From positions 71,259-135,258 of the forward strand of contig JBIIHQ010000009.1 of NCBI GenBank assembly GCA_044235645.1: a stretch of DNA of 64,000 nucleotides, read 5' to 3'. Shown one piece after another: positions 53,392 to 61,722 of the stretch (its first letter is position 1; each line of letters starts with the position of its first letter). Source of the DNA: OMIW01 sp044235645. GTDB taxonomy: Bacteria; Bdellovibrionota_C; UBA2361; OMIW01. Under the pieces are notes generated by a model that was not told where the DNA came from, did no database searches, and worked only from the letters and a program-made list of their open reading frames with translations. The position numbers and the translations under genes are program-made.

Positions 53392-53789
53392 ACGAATACA
53401 ACTTCCTTCCTGAGCTCTGTCGAAAGGGAGTGATAAACCGGGCAATTGAGGGCCGCACGCTCGAGCAATTGCCTCTGTTCAGGGAGGAGGAATCCTGGGA
53501 GATGAATCTCAGCGGAGATAACTGCAATTCGACGAGGAAGGTCGCTGGCCATCGTCTTTTCAAATGAGTACCAACTTCCTGAGAGTTCCAAACCGTTGCG
53601 ATCGGCCACAATCCCCATCACGGTCATCATGCAGGTGACGAGAGAGACCGTGCAGAGATCAGTTGGAGAGAAGGTCGACCCATCGCCATTATTATCCTTC
53701 GGTGCTACCGTCATGAGTCGACTCCCTGAGTCGCTATGCTCAACCTCACACCGTTTCTCTCCCCGATACCATCCCCGAAACTTCGCCAT
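53376..53789 (-). CDS. OsmC-family peroxiredoxin-like protein
   Basis: The 137-residue protein from the ATG at 53789 has the OsmC/Ohr fold with the two reactive cysteines at LVTCMMTV (Cys53) and ALNCPVYHSL (Cys116). Such proteins reduce organic hydroperoxides or bind small thiols. It is closer to the YhfA-type OsmC proteins, as the loop PTDLCTVSL suggests. Its 3' end overlaps the sensor kinase gene by 16 bases in convergent order. Confidence 0.9.
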   Translation of the reverse strand: MAKFRGWYRGEKRCEVEHSDSGSRLMTVAPKDNNGDGSTFSPTDLCTVSLVTCMMTVMGIVADRNGLELSGSWYSFEKTMASDLPRRIAVISAEIHLPGFLLPEQRQLLERAALNCPVYHSLSTELRKEVVFVYDVV

Positions 53790-53873
53790 TTTCCTATTCC
53801 CTCGATTCAACATTCAGGAAAAGGGTCTCGTGCCACTTTTGGACTTATCTGCACGAGAGGCCCTTTGACAGTC

Positions 53874-54728
53874 CTAATCATCAATTCGCGTGTCGAAAAG
53901 CGCCCTATCGGCACTCTCCTCTCCGGCAACCAATCCCCGACGGTATTGCGTGTAAGCTGACTGAACGAAAAGATAATAATCGAGTGATGCCTCTTTGGCC
54001 GACCGGACGTTCGGTATCATTTGAGACCGACGATTGATAACACGTGCTGTACCTCCGCCTGTTGAGATTACCGCTTTCGTCCTCCAGGTCATCTCCGAGA
54101 ACTGGACGGCCGCTAGGGGGTCGAGAAAGAAATTAAATACTTCCCCGACAGAATCACGAAAATTAGATGGCCCAATGATCGGAAGGACTATGTAAGGCCC
54201 CTCTGGGATTCCCAACCTCCCGAAGGCAACCCCAGTATCAGTAGCTCTTCGCTCCAATCCATAATCATGCGCGACATCGAAAAATCCCAGGAAACCGATT
54301 GTCGTATTGACCGCAAACCGAGCCGTATCTAACCACGCCCGCTCACCATCGAGCGCAATCAAATCGCTAAAGAGGTAGATTGGAAATCGCAGCGTATCAA
54401 AAAAATGGCCTAGATCCTCCTGAATGATATCCGGTACTAAGGCATCGTAGCCTTTCGCAACTGGCTCAAGAAGATAAACATCCAGGGTATCGTTGAACCA
54501 AAATACTCCACGATTGACCCGCTCAATCGGATCCGAAACCTCGAGGGGCGCTGATTCGCCGTCACCGAACTCGTCGTCAACTAACCCGACCTCTTCGACT
54601 CCTCCGCTACCCCGGCCGGGAGACAGATCCTGAGCACCAGAATCAGCAATCGCTGCCTGAGGAAGCCATTGAAGCGTAAGTGCTGTTACAACAACGATAG
54701 AAAGTATCCGCATCCCCTGAGTTTGCAT
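53874..54728 (-). CDS. mlaA: MlaA (VacJ)-like phospholipid trafficking protein
   Basis: The 284-residue protein starts at the ATG at 54728 after GGAGGGGG. Motifs DPIERVNRGVFWFNDTLDVYLLEP, FF-DTLRFP, RFAVNTTIGFLGFFDVA and GPYIVLPIIGPSNFRDS are the MlaA set; MlaA removes misplaced phospholipids from the outer leaflet of the outer membrane. Unlike E. coli VacJ, the signal peptide (VVVTALTLQWLPQAAIA) has no lipobox cysteine, so this form is not lipidated. No other mla genes are nearby. Confidence 0.93.
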   Translation of the reverse strand: MQTQGMRILSIVVVTALTLQWLPQAAIADSGAQDLSPGRGSGGVEEVGLVDDEFGDGESAPLEVSDPIERVNRGVFWFNDTLDVYLLEPVAKGYDALVPDIIQEDLGHFFDTLRFPIYLFSDLIALDGERAWLDTARFAVNTTIGFLGFFDVAHDYGLERRATDTGVAFGRLGIPEGPYIVLPIIGPSNFRDSVGEVFNFFLDPLAAVQFSEMTWRTKAVISTGGGTARVINRRSQMIPNVRSAKEASLDYYLFVQSAYTQYRRGLVAGEESADRALFDTRIDD

Positions 54729-55295
54729 CGCCCCCTCCTTCAATCCTCTCAGATGTCCCCCCAGTCACAAAATCTCGTGCAAGGTAGTTACAGGGTATCT
54801 TGAATCGCGGGTCAAGACCAACCCTCCAAGATTGCGGTCATTTGTATCAAACTTGTCTCCACACCCATTAAATAAGTCAGCGTTATGAAAAAAAATCTGC
54901 TCACCTTGTATCATCCTCGCTCTTTGGCCATTCCGCAAATGTGGGCTTAAATCTATCGATAGCCCTCCTAACATATTGATACTAATCCACTTATTCGACC
55001 TGCTCTTTTTGAGAATAATGGATTTTTTTTGAGTTCAAAATGAAACTAGTTCTCAAAACTTTAGTTAGATTAAAGTTATCTTGATTCTTATCACATCTCC
55101 TCTGGTTGCCGAGGGATCAAAGTACCTAAAATTAGGGCAATCGGAATCTTCCCGGCCCGATGAGTCCGAATAAATCTCCCGATTGGAGGCGATAAAGGAC
55201 CTAGTAGACCTGCTGTTCGATATGTACCAAATGCTTAATGAGCCATCCCAATCGGAATAATAAGGGGTGACTCTACAAACTCGATAGACTTCGAT
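54729..55295. other. AT-rich intergenic region between divergent genes
   Basis: About 570 bases are distinctly richer in A and T than the neighbours and hold no convincing gene. A long inverted repeat lies at 55007-55058. Promoters for mlaA and the unknown gene at 55296 must be here. Confidence 0.5.
55007..55058. repeat. inverted repeat in the AT-rich region
   Basis: TTTTGAGAA (55007-55015) and TTCTCAAAA (55050-55058) are perfect complements. The 34-base spacer contains a run of eight T and a smaller dyad AGTTC/GAAACT, so the whole can fold into a two-tier hairpin. Confidence 0.55.
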
Positions 55296-56120
55296 ATGGC
55301 TCAATTAGGTTCACTCCCCCGACCAGATTGCTCTCTGAGCCCGACCGCATCACTGGTTTGGCATCAGAGACTAGAGAGAATCTCGTTTTCTTGGCGAGAA
55401 TCAGGGCCACTGTCAGAGAGTAAGCCGGTTGACAGAGAGGCGAGCGATTTCCTTCAAAGGTCCTTCCAGGCCACCATACAATCTTTCACCGAATTACTCG
55501 GTAATGGGGAATCTCCGGAGAATAGCTACGCAACGATTTTCGCCAAAATAAGCGCCTCTCTACCAGAAAACTCGTTCGTTCGAGACACCCTGAACGACGC
55601 GCTTACGGTTTCAGTTGCCCTAAATTTTCTCCGGCAAGAGGCTCAAGAAATAATCGAAGGTTTCAATAGGGATGCTCGTGAGAGGCTGGTGGATCCTCTC
55701 CTCTTAGCCGGGGAAAAAATAATCTCTACCATGGAAGTGGCAGACAAACTTTCACTCGATGAGTTTGATGAGTATGTGATGAAACCGATGACTTCCTTCT
55801 TCTCTCTTGCGGAGAATCACGGAGAACAAGTTCTTCAGTGCGCTCGGAATGAGGCCCGCTCGTTTGTCGACAATTCGATCGAAATTATCGAGCGCACATC
55901 ATCGTTTGTTGTCTTACCTGTCTCGAATCAGGCTCTTACCATGATTGTCGAGGCGGTAGAAAGTTCAAGGAGAAACGTCGCCGTTAAGCTATCAGAGGCG
56001 GCGCTCCATCATCAGAAGTTCATTGAGGATACTTCGAAAACACTTGAGGGTATGATATTTGCCGATGAAATATCGATTCACGAAACGGGGGCAGGCCCCC
56101 GATACTCAAGCAGTTTTTAA
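55296..56120 (+). CDS. hypothetical, helical, acidic protein
   Basis: The 274-residue protein is mostly alpha-helical with heptad-like stretches (FLRQEAQEIIEGFNRDARERL, ALTMIVEAVESSRRNVAVKLSEAAL) and no signal peptide or membrane helix. I do not recognise a family; phasin-like or chaperone-like helical bundles have similar composition. It is followed 67 bases later by the secreted metalloprotease gene, which suggests it could be linked to that protein. Confidence 0.55.
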   Translation: MAQLGSLPRPDCSLSPTASLVWHQRLERISFSWRESGPLSESKPVDREASDFLQRSFQATIQSFTELLGNGESPENSYATIFAKISASLPENSFVRDTLNDALTVSVALNFLRQEAQEIIEGFNRDARERLVDPLLLAGEKIISTMEVADKLSLDEFDEYVMKPMTSFFSLAENHGEQVLQCARNEARSFVDNSIEIIERTSSFVVLPVSNQALTMIVEAVESSRRNVAVKLSEAALHHQKFIEDTSKTLEGMIFADEISIHETGAGPRYSSSF

Positions 56121-56187
56121 AAATCATTAAAGTCTTTTTGCAATTTTGTCGTATGAAGGGGTGCTACCCGAAAGGAACGCACCTTAG

Positions 56188-57972
56188 ATGCTTCGACTCC
56201 TTTTTGCTATTTTTTCACTATTCCTTGCGCATCCATCAAATGTGGCGCGCGGAGAACCTTTATGCGGGCCCGAACGGAAAATTCCCTTTGATGACGATAA
56301 TCCCAACCTTCCCCCGAAAAGGGAATTCTCATTGGTGGGCGCCGGTGAGGCTTTTGATCCGATAATCGACGCTCTTTATTCCGGTTATCGATGGCCGGTT
56401 GGCACCACCACACTAACCTTTAGCTTTCACGTGGATTCGGGCCTCTCGGCCCTCTCGGATGCGACTAAGGATAATTATCGTCGGGTCTTCCTCGATGTGA
56501 GCCGGTTTATTCAGATTGATTTCGGAGAAACGAGCTCGGGCGATATCCGTATCGTTCGTTCAACACTACCGAACTACGCGTATGCTTACTATCCCAGCGG
56601 TGGACCGGACGACGGGGATATTTACCTCCTCCATTCCTATGATTCGCCCTCCCAGGGAACGAACAGCTTTCAAAAAAGTTATGGCAGCCATGGATTCACC
56701 GCACTCATTCATGAGCTAGGCCATGCCCTGGGTCTCAAACACTCGTTCGAAGCCCCGGCATTGGCCACAACCGACGATCACCAGACAAATACGTCGATGA
56801 CCTATACCTTCGACCTCGACGAACCTGGAACCTTTATGCGGTATGACATAAAAACTCTGCAGTATTTATACGGAGCACGTTCTTATAACGACGGAAACGA
56901 CACTTATACGTTCAGTAATCGACTCGACACCTACACCGAAAACGGAAGGGAAATTTTCTACACCGACCCATATAGCGCTTTCAAAAATATCTTGTGGGAC
57001 TCCGGGGGAATAGATGTTATCGATATCTCGGCGATTCCTCTGGGCACAGCAACCCGGGTCGACCTGCGCGATGGGGGGGCAGTTTCACTTGCAGCAGCCT
57101 ATCTCCCCTCAGGCAATCAGATCGAATCAGGAACAACCCTCGCCTACGGCGTCGTGATCGAAGATGTCGTTCTTTCCCCCGGAAACGATACAATCTATCT
57201 AAATGACGAAGCAAATACTGTCCGAGGGTATAAGGTTGGCTTGCCGAATGGAAACGATTCGATCTGGGGAGCAACCTCCGCTGACAGTGTAGACATTAGA
57301 GAATTTTCCAGTCAGGACATTTCGATTCAAACAGGAACAACCGATCAGGTGATTCAACTGAACGGTAATGGTTCAATAACCCTAAAAAATGTCGTCGGAG
57401 GAAACGAACCGACCATATTTACCTCTGAATCTGCGACCGCTACTCCGAGCCCTGAACCTACCGCCACTCAGACCCCGACTCCCACTGCCACTCCGACGGC
57501 CACCCCTACGACCACAAGAACTCCGACACCCACCCCCACTGCGACGGCAACCACTCCGCCAACCATCACTCCGACCCCCAGTCCGACAGCCACGACGACT
57601 CCGACCCCCACCCTCACACCAGAACCCCCATCCCTCACCATCGCTGACCAACGCCGATTTGAGGGTAATTCGGGCATAAAATCGTGGGCCTTTCATCTGC
57701 GGTTGAGCAACCCTTATCATCTGCCCGTCAGAATCTCTTACTCGACGAAAGCAACCTCCGCATCTCAAGGGCGCGATTTCATACCGACGAAGGGACTGCT
57801 CGTGGTCCCCCCCGGAGAAACTCGGGCAGCCATAACGGTGAAGGTTCGCGGAGACCGGATCCCCGAGAGCAACGAAACTTTTAGGGTCGTGCTGACCAAT
57901 GTCCGAAATGTAAGCAGCTGGCGAATGGCAGCCTTCGGAACCATAGTGAACGACGACCGGCCCTCCAGATAA
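56188..57972 (+). CDS. secreted M10-family metalloprotease with Pro/Thr linker and Calx-beta domain
   Basis: The 594-residue protein has a signal peptide (LFAIFSLFLAHPSNVARG). The catalytic domain has the zinc motif HELGHALGLKH (175-185) and Met-turn SMTYTF (Met204), typical of serralysin/matrixin proteases. After a beta-helix-like part without clear GGxGxDxxx repeats, a 66-residue Pro/Thr-rich linker (416-481) leads to a Calx-beta domain (EGNSGIKSWAFHLRLSNPY, QGRDFIPTKGLLVVPPGE, IVNDDRP). The Calx-beta fold binds calcium and often mediates adhesion. It has no exosortase tail. Secretion could be by the Sec pathway, then type II, though that is not shown. Confidence 0.9.
   Translation: MLRLLFAIFSLFLAHPSNVARGEPLCGPERKIPFDDDNPNLPPKREFSLVGAGEAFDPIIDALYSGYRWPVGTTTLTFSFHVDSGLSALSDATKDNYRRVFLDVSRFIQIDFGETSSGDIRIVRSTLPNYAYAYYPSGGPDDGDIYLLHSYDSPSQGTNSFQKSYGSHGFTALIHELGHALGLKHSFEAPALATTDDHQTNTSMTYTFDLDEPGTFMRYDIKTLQYLYGARSYNDGNDTYTFSNRLDTYTENGREIFYTDPYSAFKNILWDSGGIDVIDISAIPLGTATRVDLRDGGAVSLAAAYLPSGNQIESGTTLAYGVVIEDVVLSPGNDTIYLNDEANTVRGYKVGLPNGNDSIWGATSADSVDIREFSSQDISIQTGTTDQVIQLNGNGSITLKNVVGGNEPTIFTSESATATPSPEPTATQTPTPTATPTATPTTTRTPTPTPTATATTPPTITPTPSPTATTTPTPTLTPEPPSLTIADQRRFEGNSGIKSWAFHLRLSNPYHLPVRISYSTKATSASQGRDFIPTKGLLVVPPGETRAAITVKVRGDRIPESNETFRVVLTNVRNVSSWRMAAFGTIVNDDRPSR
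57433..57630 (+). repeat. Pro/Thr codon repeat tract (interdomain linker)
   Basis: About 66 codons alternate ACN and CCN (TPTPTATPT-like), a low-complexity tract encoding an extended, probably O-glycosylatable linker. It may be prone to slippage in length. Confidence 0.85.
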
Positions 57973-58077
57973 CAGCGCTCGGCAACCAGCGCACGATCGG
58001 GCTCCCGGATTTCCTCGAGGGCAAGGATATAAGGATAAGAGGGGAGCCTCCCGAGGATAAAAGGAGCGCTCGAGAAA

Positions 58078-58150
58078 TGGACCCAAGCGGGATCGAACCG
58101 CTGACCTCCACACTGCCAGTGTGGCGCTCTCCCAGCTGAGCTATGGGCCC
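58078..58150 (-). tRNA. tRNA-Ala (anticodon GGC)
   Basis: The minus strand gives acceptor GGGCCCA/TGGGTCC, D arm GCTCAGCTGGGAGAGC, anticodon arm CCACA-CTGGCAG-TGTGG and T arm AGCGG-TTCGATC-CCGCT. Discriminator is A. CCA is not encoded (TTT follows). The anticodon GGC reads GCC and GCU codons. Confidence 0.96.
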
Positions 58151-58290
58151 TGACGTCTGCTCAACTCTAAGTCACTCGCCCCGCAAAGTACAGATCTCAC
58201 CCTCGTTTTTTCACCCCTTTCGGGAGTCGAAGCAGAAATCCGTCCACCCTGTTTACAATTCTCGCCTTTTAGCAGTACCATCCCCCTGTT

Positions 58291-58367
58291 CGGGCCGTGG
58301 CGCAGACTGGTAGCGCGTTCCCTTGGGGTGGGAGAGGTCGGAGGTTCAAATCCTCTCGGCCCGACCA
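58291..58367 (+). tRNA. tRNA-Pro (anticodon GGG)
   Basis: Acceptor CGGGCCG/CGGCCCG, D arm GCGCAGACTGGTAGCGC, anticodon arm TTCCC-TTGGGGT-GGGAG, T arm GGAGG-TTCAAAT-CCTCT and encoded CCA. The C1:G72 pair and A73 fit bacterial tRNA-Pro. A T7 run follows at about 58396 without a strong hairpin. Confidence 0.96.
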
Positions 58368-58435
58368 AGTCGTTGTGAGATAGTCGAGGAGGAGGTTTTT
58401 TTACAGAGATTTTTTCGAGGTTTTTTGTGGGCCCG

Positions 58436-59239
58436 TTAAACTCGCGTCCGTGGCGCATCCTCCCGCTTCTCAACCTGCCACATCTCCCACAACTTCACGT
58501 ACTTCAAAAAAACATAATACCCCTCAAGCGTTGCCATCACGAAACCTGGGAACCCCTCCCGAAATCCCCGCTTTAGAAAGTACCACTTCACCCAGCGAAG
58601 AACCGGGTTAAACACCACCCTTGTCAGTGACGAACGCTTTCCTTTTCGGAAATGAGATCGCGCTGCCTGAGAAGCGTAGTTGTTGAGAGTGGTCACTTGA
58701 TGACTGATATCCCGATAAGTATAGTGGAAAAGCTCCCCTTTGAGCCGCTTGATCGTTCCCTCAACCAGCGCTTTTTCATGCGGGTCTTCTCCTCCCCACG
58801 AGGTGGCACTCCGTCGACAGAGCCGAAGGCGGTATTCGGGATACCACCCTCCATTCCGCCACCACTTGCCAAGAAAATTGACGACTCGATTAATCTGATA
58901 CCCTTGTACTGTGCCATCATCAGAGGCGAGCAACGCCCTCACCTCCCCCTGCAACTCTGGCGAAAGCTCTTCATCCGCATCGAGGTTGAGTACCCACTCC
59001 TTCGAGCACATTCCCAAGCCGAACCGTTTCTGCTCGACGTAGCCAGGCCACGGTCGTTGGTGGATAATATCCGTATACTCCCGACAGATATCGAGGGTGC
59101 GGTCGGTTGAGCCACTATCGATAATAACAATTTCGTCGCACCATTTGATGCTTTCGAGGCACCGCCGGATATTCCCCTCCTCGTTCTGGCAGACGATAAA
59201 TGCTGAGATTGTCGATTGATTTGAACCGGTTTTCACCAT
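58436..59239 (-). CDS. family 2 glycosyltransferase, KdtX/WaaE-like
   Basis: The 267-residue protein has SAFIVCQNEEGNIRRCLES, DEIVIIDSGSTDRTLDIC, WVLNLDADEELSPEL and a C-terminal WLPEYRLR-like region (GGWYPEYRLRLCRR), the layout of LPS-core beta-1,4-glucosyltransferases such as WaaE/KdtX. The DxD-type motif LDADE binds metal and sugar nucleotide. It is divergent from the carbamoyltransferase gene, and these genes may together decorate a surface glycan. Confidence 0.88.
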   Translation of the reverse strand: MVKTGSNQSTISAFIVCQNEEGNIRRCLESIKWCDEIVIIDSGSTDRTLDICREYTDIIHQRPWPGYVEQKRFGLGMCSKEWVLNLDADEELSPELQGEVRALLASDDGTVQGYQINRVVNFLGKWWRNGGWYPEYRLRLCRRSATSWGGEDPHEKALVEGTIKRLKGELFHYTYRDISHQVTTLNNYASQAARSHFRKGKRSSLTRVVFNPVLRWVKWYFLKRGFREGFPGFVMATLEGYYVFLKYVKLWEMWQVEKREDAPRTRV

Positions 59240-59378
59240 CTAAGCCCCCTTTTCACTACGCAGCGAGAACCAAGCGCCCCGTTCCCCATCTGCCCTGTAC
59301 AACACCCCACAGGTAGCCTACCATTACCTTTTACGTTGCCAATACATCTGGGCAACCATCCCCTTCAGAGAACGGGCC

Positions 59379-61196
59379 ATGAATATACTCGGAATCTCAG
59401 CTTTCTACCATGACAGCGCCGCTTGCCTCGTTGTTGATGGACAGATCGTTGCAGCAGCTCAAGAGGAGCGATTTACTCGGAAAAAGCACGACTTTAATTT
59501 TCCAAAGGAGGCCGCTCAGTTCTGCCTCAAATCGAAGGGGCTGACGGTCGATGCTCTCGATTATGTCGTGTTTTACGATAAGCCAGTGCTCAAGTTCGAG
59601 CGCCTCCTCGAGACCTACCTCACCACCGCGCCGAAAGGATTTACCAGCTACGCAAAGGCACTCCCCCTTTGGCTCAAGCATAAACTGTGGATTCCGGACA
59701 CTATCCGCGATGAGCTCGGCTATAAGGGAGAGATCCTCTTCACCGAGCACCACCAAAGTCATGCCGGGAGTGCATTTTATCCATCCCCTTTTGCTGAAGC
59801 CGCGATCCTCACGATTGATGGGGTCGGCGAATGGACAACCAACAGCCTCGGCATCGGCCGCGGTAATGAGTTCTCAATAGTCAAAGAGATTCAGTTCCCG
59901 CACTCATTGGGTTTGCTCTATTCAGCGTTCACCTACTTCCTCGGATTCAAGGTAAACTCGGGAGAGTATAAGGTGATGGGGCTGGCACCATACGGTCGTC
60001 CCCTCTATACCCAACAGATCCTCGACAATCTCATCGACCTTAAAGAGGACGGCTCGTTCCATCTCAATTTGAAGTACTTCAATTACATGGAAGGACTTCG
60101 GATGACGAATGATGCGTTCGCCGACCTTTTTGGAGGCAGCCGTCGGAAGCCGGAATCTCCCCTTACGCAGCGAGAAATGGATCTCGCCCGTTCAATTCAG
60201 GAAGTCACCGAGGAGTGTATGTTGCGTCAAGCTCGGTTTCTTCACCGCGAGACCGGGTCGCAGAATCTTTGCCTTGCCGGAGGAGTTGCGCTCAACTGTG
60301 TCGGAAACGGGCGGGTGCTCCGCGAGGGCCCATTCAAAAACATCTGGATTCAACCAGCAGCCGGGGATGCCGGAGGGGCACTCGGAGCGGCTCTCTGCGT
60401 CTGGTACGGGTATCTTAATAAACCCCGTATCGTCGATGGCACCTACGACCTCCAAAAGCAGTCGCTGCTTGGCCCATCGTTCACAAATGATGAGGTACTC
60501 ACCAGATTGGCCCACTTCAAACCAGTTTGCCACCTGCTCGAGGGCGATGAACTATACCGGAAAACCGCCGAACTGCTCGCTCAAGAAAAGGTCATCGGAT
60601 GGTTCCAGGGTCGGATGGAGTTTGGCCCCCGCGCTCTCGGCAATCGGAGTATCATCGGCGATCCCCGTTCTCGATCGATGCAATCGACGATGAATCTCAA
60701 GATAAAATATCGTGAGTCGTTCCGACCATTCGCCCCCGCCGTCCTTCTTGAACACGCATCAGGATATTTTGAACTCAAAGGTGAGTCACCCTATATGCTG
60801 TTGGTGGCACCCGTCAAAGAGGAGCGCCGTATCCCACTTACCGAGGAGCAATCCGCACTTTTTGGTATCGCCAAACTGAATGTGCCAAAGTCTGACATCC
60901 CCGCCGTCACCCATGTGGACTACTCCGCCCGAGTCCAAACCGTTCGTAAAGAGGCACACCCCGTATTCCACCGGCTCCTTGAGGAGTTCTACCACCAGAC
61001 AGGGTGCCCAGTCCTCGTCAATACCAGCTTCAATGTTCGCGGCGAGCCCATCGTTTGCGCTCCTGAACATGCTTATCAGTGCTTCATGCGATGCCAGATG
61101 GATTATCTGGTCATCAACAATTATTTATTTGCAAAAGAGGAGCAGCCCCAGTGGCAGGACAAGGAAAATTGGCAGACGAAATTCGAACTGGATTAA
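59379..61196 (+). CDS. NodU/CmcH-family O-carbamoyltransferase
   Basis: The 605-residue enzyme has GISAFYHDSAACLVVDG, AAQEERFTRKKHD, HHQSHAGSAFYPSPF, LTIDGVGEWTT, CLAGGVALNCVGNG and a C-terminal YrdC-like part with GRMEFGPRALGNRSI. These enzymes carbamoylate sugars or antibiotic scaffolds with carbamoyl phosphate and ATP; NodU acts on Nod factors. The stop overlaps the SxtJ start, so the two act in one pathway, here perhaps on exopolysaccharide or O-antigen. Confidence 0.93.
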   Translation: MNILGISAFYHDSAACLVVDGQIVAAAQEERFTRKKHDFNFPKEAAQFCLKSKGLTVDALDYVVFYDKPVLKFERLLETYLTTAPKGFTSYAKALPLWLKHKLWIPDTIRDELGYKGEILFTEHHQSHAGSAFYPSPFAEAAILTIDGVGEWTTNSLGIGRGNEFSIVKEIQFPHSLGLLYSAFTYFLGFKVNSGEYKVMGLAPYGRPLYTQQILDNLIDLKEDGSFHLNLKYFNYMEGLRMTNDAFADLFGGSRRKPESPLTQREMDLARSIQEVTEECMLRQARFLHRETGSQNLCLAGGVALNCVGNGRVLREGPFKNIWIQPAAGDAGGALGAALCVWYGYLNKPRIVDGTYDLQKQSLLGPSFTNDEVLTRLAHFKPVCHLLEGDELYRKTAELLAQEKVIGWFQGRMEFGPRALGNRSIIGDPRSRSMQSTMNLKIKYRESFRPFAPAVLLEHASGYFELKGESPYMLLVAPVKEERRIPLTEEQSALFGIAKLNVPKSDIPAVTHVDYSARVQTVRKEAHPVFHRLLEEFYHQTGCPVLVNTSFNVRGEPIVCAPEHAYQCFMRCQMDYLVINNYLFAKEEQPQWQDKENWQTKFELD

Positions 61197-61666
61197 TGGT
61201 CGAGCCCCCCCATAATCTCGATGATATCGCGCCCCAGACGGTATCGTTTCTTGATACCGTCTGGGAGGGCAAACAGGTGCGTCGGCACATCGCCGAATTT
61301 GGGTACCTCTTTGCCACGATAAGTGCAGGATTAGCAGCCTATCGACTGTGGCATGGTGCTCCGATGGGGGCGACTTTTCCTCTTTGGTCCGCGTCGATAG
61401 CGCTCATCGCGGCGGGACGATACGCACCAACCGTTTTGTGGCCCCTTTGGAAAGGATGGATGACCTTCGCCAAACTCTTGAGCCTCATCATGACCCCCGT
61501 CATCCTCGCGGTGCTCTGGTTCATGGTACTCGCCCCTACCGCTCTTGCGTTGCGGATGATCGGCAAACGGGTGATGGACCTCTCATTCAAGGCACCAGTC
61601 GATAGCTACTGGATCGACAGGCCCGAGTCCAAGCACAACTTTAAGCGGCTCGAGCGAATGTTCTAA
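61196..61666 (+). CDS. SxtJ-family membrane protein
   Basis: The ATG at 61196 overlaps the upstream TAA (TAATG). The 156-residue protein has three or four hydrophobic segments (AEFGYLFATISAGLAAYRLWHG, WFMVLAPTALALRMIG) and ends with a conserved VDSYWI-like and RPESKHNFKRLERMF tail. SxtJ proteins accompany carbamoyltransferases in saxitoxin and polysaccharide clusters; their role is not known. A second small SxtJ-associated gene is not visible. Confidence 0.85.
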   Translation: MVEPPHNLDDIAPQTVSFLDTVWEGKQVRRHIAEFGYLFATISAGLAAYRLWHGAPMGATFPLWSASIALIAAGRYAPTVLWPLWKGWMTFAKLLSLIMTPVILAVLWFMVLAPTALALRMIGKRVMDLSFKAPVDSYWIDRPESKHNFKRLERMF

Positions 61667-61681
61667 GCGCAGCTCTGAGCG

Positions 61682-61718
61682 GGTGGCGAGGGGAAAACGC
61701 TTCCCCCCCCTTACCACC
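61682..61718. terminator. possible shared stem-loop terminator between convergent genes
   Basis: GGTGG/CCACC outer and GGGGAA/TTCCCC inner arms fold into a hairpin between the SxtJ and nuoF stops. There is no T-run, so the call is weak. Confidence 0.4.
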
Positions 61719-61722
61719 ACAC

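Noticed and set aside
57382..58113. Long minus-strand frame (243 codons) over the protease gene 3' end
   Set aside because: It is Arg/Gly/Ser-rich because it reads the Pro/Thr repeat backwards; the plus frame has complete domains.
61079..61195. N-terminal extension of the SxtJ gene
   Set aside because: It overlaps the end of the carbamoyltransferase frame and its sequence does not fit SxtJ; the coupled ATG at 61196 is better.
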